A stretch of DNA of 64,000 nt from NCBI GenBank assembly GCA_013141015.1, contig JABFRT010000003.1:1-64000 (forward strand), in the 5' to 3' direction. The notes under the pieces were generated by a model, which worked only from the letters and a program-made list of their open reading frames with translations, made no database searches and had not been told where the DNA came from. Positions 58,175 through 64,000 of this stretch are shown in pieces. Every line of letters starts with the position of its first letter. Position 1 is the first letter of the stretch. A program made the translations under genes and the position numbers. Source of the DNA: Hyphomicrobium sp. GTDB lineage: Bacteria; Pseudomonadota; Alphaproteobacteria; Rhizobiales; Hyphomicrobiaceae.

Positions 58175-60427
58175 CTATTCGAACAACCGTTCGACCTTGG
58201 CCACAATCGGTTTTGCCCTGAGACCGGCGATGATGTGGTTCAAATGCACCAAGTCGAAGACCTCGACTTCAATGTGAATAACCGTGAAATCAGCGGCCCG
58301 GCGGACCATCTTGACGTTGTCGATGTTACCACCGGTTTCACCGATGATCTTGGCGATTTCCGCAAGACAGCCGGGCGCATTGACCGCTGTCACGCTAAGG
58401 TGGGCTGGAAAACGCTGTGGATTATCCGGGTCGACGTCCCAGGTGACGTCAATCCAGCCCTGATGCTCAAACTCTTTCAAATGCGGCGAGTGAATCTGGA
58501 AGATGCGGATCCCCTCACCCGGCGACATTACGCCAATGATGCGGTCGCCGGGCACCGCGCCGCCCGGCTCAAACAGCACCGGCAAATCGTTGTTGGCGCC
58601 GCGGATGGAAATTGCCGTCGTCACCGCGCCCGCATCTTCGGCGCGGAATTTGAGGCTCATCACCTTGTCGATGTTGAACCACCCATCCTGACTTTGTGCG
58701 CGGCCAAAGCGGCGGGCCGGTTTGTACCCTTCGGCCGACGGCATGCCGGGGGCAAGCGGGGCGACCGCACTGACCACATCTTGCAGAGCAATGTCATGGC
58801 GCCCGACCGCGGCCAGCAGGTCTTCGGCGGTTTTCAAATGGAACTTGGGCGCGGCGGATTTGACTTTTTCTTCGACGTAATCAATGCCCGCACTCGACAG
58901 AGTGGAGGACAGCAGCTGGCGGCCGAGTTCGGCGTAGCGGCGCTTTTCCGCTTCACGAGCCGCGCGGCGGATGGCGGCGCGGGCCCGGCCTGTGACCGCA
59001 AACGCCTCCCACGAGATCGGCCGGACATGGCTCTTTGACGTTTCAATCACGACTTCGTCGCCGTTGCGCAGCCGGGTATCAATCGGCACATGGCGGCCGT
59101 TGATGAAGGCGGAGACCGCTTCATTGCCGATGTCGGTGTGGACGGCATAAGCAAAATCAAGCGGCGTCGCGCCGCGCGGCAGAGCAATCAAGCGGCCCTT
59201 GGGCGTAAAGCAGAACACCTGATCGTGAAACAGTTCGAGCTTGGTGTGCTCAAGGAATTCCTCCGGGTTCTCAGCCTCCAGCAGCGTGCCGATCATGACG
59301 CGCAGCCGGCCGTAGGGACTGTCGTCCTTGACGGGAGCAACAGCGGCACCATTCGTCACCTGCTCAAGCGCCACGCGTTCGCCGTTCAACGTGCGCTGCT
59401 CTTTGTAAAGCGCGTGCGCGGCGATGCCAAATTCGGCGACACGGTGCATGGTGTGGGTGCGCAGTTGCAGTTCAACGCGTTGATGGCGCGGCCCGTAAAC
59501 CGTGGTGTGGATCGACTGATAGTTATTGCGCTTAGGTGCCGAGATGTAATCCTTGAAGCGGCCGGGCACCGTGCTCCACGTGGTGTGGATAATGCCGAGC
59601 ACCCGGTAGCAATCGTCGATGGTATCGACCGTCACACGGAACGCGAAAATATCAGACAGCTGCTCCAAGCTGATCTGCTGGCGCTCCATTTTGCTCCAGA
59701 TCGAATAGGGTTTTTTCTCGCGCCCCGACGTCTCGGCCTTAATGCCGGCATCCGACAGCTTGCGCGCCAAGGCCTGGCGGATTTCTTCAACCAAACCCCG
59801 GTTGCGTCCGCGAATTTCGATCAGCTTTTCGGTGACGGCTTGATAGGCTTCCGGATGCAGCCAGCGGAATGCATGGTCTTCGAGTTCCTCGCGCAGCGAT
59901 TGCATGCCCATCAGGCCGGCCAGCGGCGCGTAGATGTCCAGCGTTTCTTCGGAGTTGCGCTTGCGGCTCTCGGGCTTCATGTGCTCAAGCGTGCGCATGT
60001 TGTGCAAGCGGTCGGCAAGCTTGACGAGCAACACGCGGATGTCGCTGGAAATGGCGATTAGCAGCTTGCGGAAATTCTCCGCCTGCTCGGCCTTTTTGGA
60101 TACGAGATCGAGGCGTTTGATTTTGGTCAGGCCGTCGACAAGGCTGCCGATTTCAGGGCCGAACATCTGATCGATTTCGGTGCGCGTCGCGTCCGTATCC
60201 TCGATCGTGTCGTGCAACAGCGCGGTGGCGATGGTTGCGTCGTCGAGCTTCAGATCGGTCAGAATGGCCGCGACTTCGAGCGGATGCGAAAAGTACGGCG
60301 CACCCGACGCGCGCTTCTGGTTGCCATGCGCTTTCATGGCGTAGACGTAAGCGCGATTGAGCAGCGCTTCGTCAGCTTTTGGATCGTATTTCAGAACCCG
60401 TTCGACGAGTTCGTATTGCCGCATCAT
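58175..60427 (-). CDS. rsh: Bifunctional (p)ppGpp synthetase/hydrolase RSH
   Basis: A 750-residue RelA/SpoT homologue, the usual length. Order: HD hydrolase (about 1-200: GAPYFSHPLEVAAIL, LLHDTIEDTDAT, KLADRLHNMRTL), synthetase (about 240-360: SIWSKMERQQISLEQLSDIFAFRVTVD, GRFKDYISAPKRNNYQSIHTTV), TGS (about 400-460), a helical/zinc-type region and an ACT domain at the end (NAPGCLAEIAKIIGETGGNIDNVKMVRR). Both active sites look complete. The R/K-YISxPK-NxYQSIHT motif fits a bifunctional enzyme. It lies between rpoZ and the DUF2062 gene as in related genomes. Confidence 0.97.
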   Translation of the reverse strand: MMRQYELVERVLKYDPKADEALLNRAYVYAMKAHGNQKRASGAPYFSHPLEVAAILTDLKLDDATIATALLHDTIEDTDATRTEIDQMFGPEIGSLVDGLTKIKRLDLVSKKAEQAENFRKLLIAISSDIRVLLVKLADRLHNMRTLEHMKPESRKRNSEETLDIYAPLAGLMGMQSLREELEDHAFRWLHPEAYQAVTEKLIEIRGRNRGLVEEIRQALARKLSDAGIKAETSGREKKPYSIWSKMERQQISLEQLSDIFAFRVTVDTIDDCYRVLGIIHTTWSTVPGRFKDYISAPKRNNYQSIHTTVYGPRHQRVELQLRTHTMHRVAEFGIAAHALYKEQRTLNGERVALEQVTNGAAVAPVKDDSPYGRLRVMIGTLLEAENPEEFLEHTKLELFHDQVFCFTPKGRLIALPRGATPLDFAYAVHTDIGNEAVSAFINGRHVPIDTRLRNGDEVVIETSKSHVRPISWEAFAVTGRARAAIRRAAREAEKRRYAELGRQLLSSTLSSAGIDYVEEKVKSAAPKFHLKTAEDLLAAVGRHDIALQDVVSAVAPLAPGMPSAEGYKPARRFGRAQSQDGWFNIDKVMSLKFRAEDAGAVTTAISIRGANNDLPVLFEPGGAVPGDRIIGVMSPGEGIRIFQIHSPHLKEFEHQGWIDVTWDVDPDNPQRFPAHLSVTAVNAPGCLAEIAKIIGETGGNIDNVKMVRRAADFTVIHIEVEVFDLVHLNHIIAGLRAKPIVAKVERLFE

Positions 60428-60559
60428 CGCCCGCTACTCTCCTTCAAGAGCCGAGCGTAACCGATGATTTGGCAGAATGAATAGAGTTCGTGTGGTCGCT
60501 ATTTGAAATAAGCGGCGGGCAGGGCACGCAAGCCCCGCACCAGCGCCTGATGGCGGATG

Positions 60560-61018
60560 TCAGCGCATCCGGTCGCGCGGATCGCGGTCACGCTCGCGTT
60601 CACGCGGGTTGCCGCTGCCACCAAGATTAGCCGATGGCTCCAGAGGAGTCATGCTTTCCAAACCACGCAGCAACTGTTCTTCGGTCATCACATCGACCTG
60701 ACTGTCGCTGTTGAGATCATCGCGGCCAAGCTGCGGTACGCGGCGGTCAGCCGGCAACAACGGCGCGGCCACGGCTTCCGGCTCATCAACTTCGGTGTTC
60801 TTCTGGATCGAGTTGATCAGCGTTTCCTTCATATCGTCCGGCGCAATGGTGCGCTCGGCGATTTCGCGCAGCGCGATAACCGGGTTCTTGTCGTTCTCCG
60901 GCTGCACCGTGATGGCACTGCCGTTGGCAATCGAACGCGCCCGATGCGCTGCGAGCAGCACGAGTTCGAAGCGGTTGGGAATCTTATCGACGCAATCTTC
61001 GACGGTGACGCGGGCCAT
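60560..61018 (-). CDS. rpoZ: RNA polymerase omega subunit
   Basis: A 152-residue omega subunit that helps assemble the beta' subunit. The core [34 protein letters not shown] and [19 protein letters not shown] is standard. The C-terminus is a long acidic and then Arg/Asp-repetitive tail ([14 protein letters not shown]), making it longer than E. coli omega (91). It is upstream of rsh on the same strand, 132 bp away, and probably cotranscribed with it. Confidence 0.97.
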   Translation of the reverse strand: MARVTVEDCVDKIPNRFELVLLAAHRARSIANGSAITVQPENDKNPVIALREIAERTIAPDDMKETLINSIQKNTEVDEPEAVAAPLLPADRRVPQLGRDDLNSDSQVDVMTEEQLLRGLESMTPLEPSANLGGSGNPRERERDRDPRDRMR

Positions 61019-61473
61019 GAGGGCAAGTCCTTGTCTTAAGCGTTGTTACGGCTGAGCGCTCAGGCTCTAAGCCAGGGGGCGATGGGACTGAAACGGGGCC
61101 GGTTCATTGGGGGACAAATTGGGCGCACGATACCTCTGCGGCCGCCTGCCGGCGCCTCGTCACACATTTCTTGTCATGGCCGTGCGGCAAATGCAAGCCC
61201 AGGTGGCCGCTTAAGCCCCCGCGACATCGCGCCAAGCGCCAATTTGCTGGGGGATTTACCTATGCGTCACACGGCGTTCACATTTTAACGTTTCCGCACA
61301 CTAACTGTTTTCCGCAGCGGTGGGTTTTTTCGCGTCCCCGAACGTATCATATGAGCGAGTGTCAGGCGCTTGACCCGCTCGTTTTAGAGCAGGCTAACCC
61401 CCTGGCTGATCGTAGTAATATCGCTACGCTATTGATTTAGCGCCCCTATAATCGGGCGGATTAGGACAACGGG
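61019..61473. other. Divergent intergenic region between rpoZ and the NYN gene
   Basis: No gene is supported. Relatively AT-rich toward the right end. A TATAAT-type hexamer near 61446 is a possible -10 for the NYN gene but has no good -35 at 17 bp. In relatives the tmRNA/smpB region is near here; I looked for it and did not see it. Confidence 0.45.
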
Positions 61474-62112
61474 ATGCATTTTTACCCGACCGAGCGTGTC
61501 GCGCTCTTCATTGATGGCGCCAACCTCTACGCAACTGCCAAGTCTCTGGGCTTTGACATCGACTACAAGCGCCTGCTCGGCATGTTCCGGGCCAAGGGCC
61601 AGTTGGTCCGGGCGCTGTACTACACGGCGCTGGCCGAGGAGCAGGAGTATTCGTCGATCCGTCCGTTGATCGACTGGCTGGACTATAACGGCTTCACCAT
61701 GGTCACCAAGCCGACCAAGGAATTTACCGATGTCACCGGCCGCCGCAAGATCAAGGGCAACATGGACATCGAGCTGGCGGTGGACGCTATGCGCCTGGCC
61801 GACACCCTTGACCATATCGTGATCTTCTCGGGCGACGGCGACTTCCGCTCGCTGGTTGCAGCCCTCCAGCAGAAGGGCAAGCGCGTCAGTGTGATATCGA
61901 CGCTACAGACGCAGCCACCAATGGTCGCCGACGAGTTGCGCCGTCAAGCTGATCAGTTTATCGACATTGCAGATCTCGAAAGCCAGATCTGCCGCGACGC
62001 GGGCACCCGCCCACAGCGCGAGCCGCGGACCTATCAGGCGCGCAGCTCCGCACCCGCTTTCGTCAGCCGGGAGGCCGCATATCTGGATGACGACCTCGCC
62101 GAAGAGGTCTGA
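61474..62112 (+). CDS. NYN-domain (LabA/DUF88) protein
   Basis: A 212-residue protein with a NYN domain, a PIN-like RNase fold (about residues 8-160): VALFIDGANLYATAKSLGFD (first Asp), KIKGNMDIELAVDAMRLADTLDHIVIFSGDGDFRSLVAALQQKGKRVSVIS (Asp ladder D...D.D). It ends in an Arg/Ser-rich tail and acidic DDDLAEEV. Family members are linked to RNA turnover; the target is unknown. The gene is divergent from rpoZ and followed 26 bp later by the UDG gene, the order found in related genomes. Confidence 0.92.
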   Translation: MHFYPTERVALFIDGANLYATAKSLGFDIDYKRLLGMFRAKGQLVRALYYTALAEEQEYSSIRPLIDWLDYNGFTMVTKPTKEFTDVTGRRKIKGNMDIELAVDAMRLADTLDHIVIFSGDGDFRSLVAALQQKGKRVSVISTLQTQPPMVADELRRQADQFIDIADLESQICRDAGTRPQREPRTYQARSSAPAFVSREAAYLDDDLAEEV

Positions 62113-62138
62113 ACAAAAGGTTCTATGGGGAGCACTGC

Positions 62139-62807
62139 ATGGGTGGCGCGATCGGGTCCGCTGAAAAAGTGGGGCCCGAGGCGCCACCCAAATGCGTTTT
62201 ATGCCCGCGTCTGGTTGCCTACCGGCGCGACAACGAACACACCGAGCCGGGGTGGTTCAACGGCGCCGTGCCGTCGTTTGGCAAAGACAGTGCGCGGCTG
62301 CTGATCGTCGGTCTCGCCCCTGGCCGCAACGGTGCCAACCGGACCGGCCGGCCGTTCACCGGCGATTATGCCGGCGACCTGCTCTATGCGACGTTGCTCG
62401 AATTCGGCTTCGCCAAGGGGACTTATGCGGCCAAGCCCGATGATGGTTTGCAGCTCAACGACTGCATGATCACCAATGCGGTCCGTTGTGTACCGCCTGA
62501 GAACAAGCCAACACCGGAAGAGATCAAAACCTGCCGGCCGTTCTTCGAGGCGCGGGTTTCGGCGCTGCCGAAACTCGAAATCATGCTGGCCTTGGGCCGG
62601 ATCGCACATGATCAGACGCTGGCCGCGTTGGGCCTGCGCAAGACGCTCTATCCATTTGGCCATGGCGCGCGCCACGAGATCGGAAATGGCCGGGTACTCT
62701 ACGACAGCTTTCATTGCTCGCGTTACAACACCAACACCGGGCGGCTGACGCCCGCCATGTTCCGGTCGGTATTTGCCGCCATCCGTGACGAATTGGGCCG
62801 CGCTTAA
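62139..62807 (+). CDS. Type-5 uracil-DNA glycosylase
   Basis: A 222-residue family 5 (UdgB-like) glycosylase that removes uracil and related deaminated bases from DNA. The N-terminal Fe-S Cys region starts PKCVLCPRLVAYR. Motif A is LLIVGLAPGRNGANRTGRPFTGDYAG and motif B SFHCSRYNTNTGRLTP; the Asp and Asn positions fit the family, and ITNAVRCVPPENKPTPEEIKTC holds the other Cys. Together the four Cys bind a [4Fe-4S] cluster. ATG at 62139 is assumed. It follows the NYN gene closely on the same strand. Confidence 0.92.
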   Translation: MGGAIGSAEKVGPEAPPKCVLCPRLVAYRRDNEHTEPGWFNGAVPSFGKDSARLLIVGLAPGRNGANRTGRPFTGDYAGDLLYATLLEFGFAKGTYAAKPDDGLQLNDCMITNAVRCVPPENKPTPEEIKTCRPFFEARVSALPKLEIMLALGRIAHDQTLAALGLRKTLYPFGHGARHEIGNGRVLYDSFHCSRYNTNTGRLTPAMFRSVFAAIRDELGRA

Positions 62808-62832
62808 CCGGCTCGTTTGTGCCGGGACGCTG

Positions 62833-63546
62833 ATGTCAAACACACTTTTCCGCGCGCTTTGGCGCTTTAACGCTGTCACGATAGCCGTTTGCGGCCTTCT
62901 CGGCATCTTCGTTGGACTATACGTGGCCTATCACATCGCGCGCGACGTCTTTCGCACCAACTATCAGGCGCACGACATTGCACGCGTCGAACCGGCAGAC
63001 ACCAAAACGCCGGGCGACCCCACGCAACCTGCCGTCCAGACCGGCTTCTCGACCGGGCAATTTATAGCGGTGCGCGGCACAACAATCCTGGCGGCGCCGG
63101 TTATCGCCAAGCAGTCGTATGACTTCCGCTATTCGAGCAAGGATGCATCGAGCACGCGCAACTATCTATTCTATGACCGTGCCGCCGGCACCAGCCGCAA
63201 ACTGCTGGCCGATGAAAAGCAGCTGATCCTGTCGCACTCAGAACTGCGGCCTGATAGCGACAACGGCACATCGCCGCCGCGCGCCATGCTGTTTCATATC
63301 ATCGAAGCCGATACCAACAAGGACGGCATTCTGAGTAGCGCCGACGACATGTCCTATGCGCTCTCCCGCACTGATGGCAGCGGACTGACGCGGCTCGATT
63401 TCAAAGGCGGCGATTCTCACGGGCAATCCGTATCGTCCGACGGCGCAATGCTTGTTATGTTCGTCGAAGACGCAGGCGCGATTAAAGCCCAGCATATCGA
63501 CCTCGCAACCTTCAAAGTCACGCGCACCGATGCAATTGCGCGTTGA
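62833..63546 (+). CDS. Membrane-anchored periplasmic protein (hypothetical)
   Basis: A 237-residue protein. ATG at 62833 opens MSNTLFRALWRFNAVTIAVC, a membrane anchor (about residues 12-36, then YVAYHIARDVFR). The remainder is an extracytoplasmic beta-rich domain with FSTGQFIAVRGTTILAAP, TRNYLFYDRAAGTSRKLLADE and an EF-hand-like loop EADTNKDGILSSADD (D-T-N-K-D-G-I pattern). I do not recognise the family. The propeller-like repeats (KLLADEKQLILS) may sense ions. It is 25 bp after the UDG gene and likely in its transcript. Confidence 0.8.
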   Translation: MSNTLFRALWRFNAVTIAVCGLLGIFVGLYVAYHIARDVFRTNYQAHDIARVEPADTKTPGDPTQPAVQTGFSTGQFIAVRGTTILAAPVIAKQSYDFRYSSKDASSTRNYLFYDRAAGTSRKLLADEKQLILSHSELRPDSDNGTSPPRAMLFHIIEADTNKDGILSSADDMSYALSRTDGSGLTRLDFKGGDSHGQSVSSDGAMLVMFVEDAGAIKAQHIDLATFKVTRTDAIAR

Positions 63547-63570
63547 GAAAACCGCAGGAAAGGACGTGTC

Positions 63571-64000
63571 ATGGCCAAGAACACAATCTGCCTTTGGTTC
63601 GATCACGATGCCGAAGCCGCCGCGCGCTTTTACACCAGCACGTTTCCCGATAGCGTTATGGGTGCCGTGCATCGCGCACCGAGCGACTATCCGTCCGGCA
63701 AGGCCGGTGATGTGCTAACGGTCGATTTCACGGTCGCTGGCATTCCCTGCCTCGGGCTCAATGGCGGACCGGTCTTCAAACATAACGAGGCGTTCTCATT
63801 CCAGATCATGACCGAGGATCAGCAGGAGACAGACCGCTATTGGGACGCCATCGCCGGCAATGGCGGTCAGACCAGCGCCTGCGGCTGGTGCAAGGACAAG
63901 TGGGGCATCTCCTGGCAGATCACGCCGCGCGCGTTGACCGAGGCGATGGCGGCCGGTGGCGCGGAAGCCAAGCGCGCGTTCGACGCGATGATGGACATGA
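63571..64000 (+). CDS. PhnB-like VOC (glyoxalase-fold) protein, partial
   Basis: The first 143 residues of a VOC-superfamily protein of the PhnB/YjdN group (often annotated as 3-demethylubiquinone methyltransferase-like). It starts MAKNTICLWFDHDAEAAARF with AAAGGA before the ATG at 63571. Blocks are YTSTFPDSVMGAVHRAPSDY, TVDFTVAGIPCLGLNGGPVFKHNEAFSFQIMTEDQQETDRYWDAIAGNGGQ and SACGWCKDKWGISWQITPR. The frame runs off the right edge without a stop. Actual substrate is unknown. Confidence 0.92.
   Translation, partial: MAKNTICLWFDHDAEAAARFYTSTFPDSVMGAVHRAPSDYPSGKAGDVLTVDFTVAGIPCLGLNGGPVFKHNEAFSFQIMTEDQQETDRYWDAIAGNGGQTSACGWCKDKWGISWQITPRALTEAMAAGGAEAKRAFDAMMDM

Noticed and set aside
61019-61473. 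tmRNA or other RNA gene beside rpoZ
   Set aside because: No tag-peptide frame or tRNA-like ends could be made out; the idea came only from gene order in relatives.
1-64000. tRNA, rRNA, CRISPR arrays, complete insertion sequences
   Set aside because: I read for these by eye (TPsiC-like GGTTCGA motifs, spaced identical repeats, transposase motifs) and found none.

Overview
This 64 kb window looks like the chromosome of an alphaproteobacterium of the Hyphomicrobiales (Rhizobiales) type. The base composition is high in GC and the codons end mostly in G or C. The evidence is gene order and family content: rpoZ-rsh-DUF2062-pdxJ-acpS-lepB-rnc-era-recO with parC nearby, icd-alaS-recA, hom beside an AlaC/DapL-type aminotransferase and glpX, a class I PHA synthase, the Bpt leucyltransferase, and a PqqA peptide of the methylotroph kind. 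I cannot name a genus from sequence alone.

Layout. 1-2.5 kb: the 5' end of purL and three small (probably exported) proteins that share an upstream motif. 2.5-3.8 kb: terC and a DUF465 protein. 4.0-5.8 kb: a decayed Rhs gene, interrupted by short palindromes, that still carries a toxin-like tip and a following lipoprotein; this stretch is more AT-rich than its surroundings. 6-13 kb: bactofilin, a lipoprotein FKBP, several exported proteins, an orphan pqqA, bolA, grxD, PqiA and a DUF433/DUF5615 toxin-antitoxin pair. 13-34 kb: core genes (rpsD, trmJ, icd, alaS, recA, glpX, hom, aminotransferase, phaC, metY) with a chagasin-papain inhibitor/protease pair between them. Several conserved genes here carry single-base frameshifts, an internal deletion or an in-frame stop, which are either real decay or assembly error.

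34.5-46.2 kb is the most unusual part: a compact, rearranged Pel exopolysaccharide locus. pelA-pelB-(48-codon gene)-pelD-pelE-pelF-pelG run on the minus strand with start/stop overlaps. The PelA lacks the N-terminal hydrolase domain, the PelB has TPRs but no outer-membrane barrel, the PelD has no GGDEF domain and pelC is absent. Two secreted GH114-type (polygalactosaminidase-like) proteins lie tail-to-tail with pelG. My reading is that the hydrolase function has moved from PelA to these free enzymes, and that export and c-di-GMP control differ from the Pseudomonas system.

46.5-64 kb is mostly housekeeping: bpt, parC, recO, era, rnc, lepB, acpS, pdxJ, rsh and rpoZ, then a NYN-domain protein, a type-5 uracil-DNA glycosylase, a membrane-anchored protein and a partial PhnB-like protein. 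About 950 bp between parC and the DUF6157 gene is repeat-rich and without a convincing gene. I found no rRNA, tRNA, CRISPR array or intact insertion sequence.
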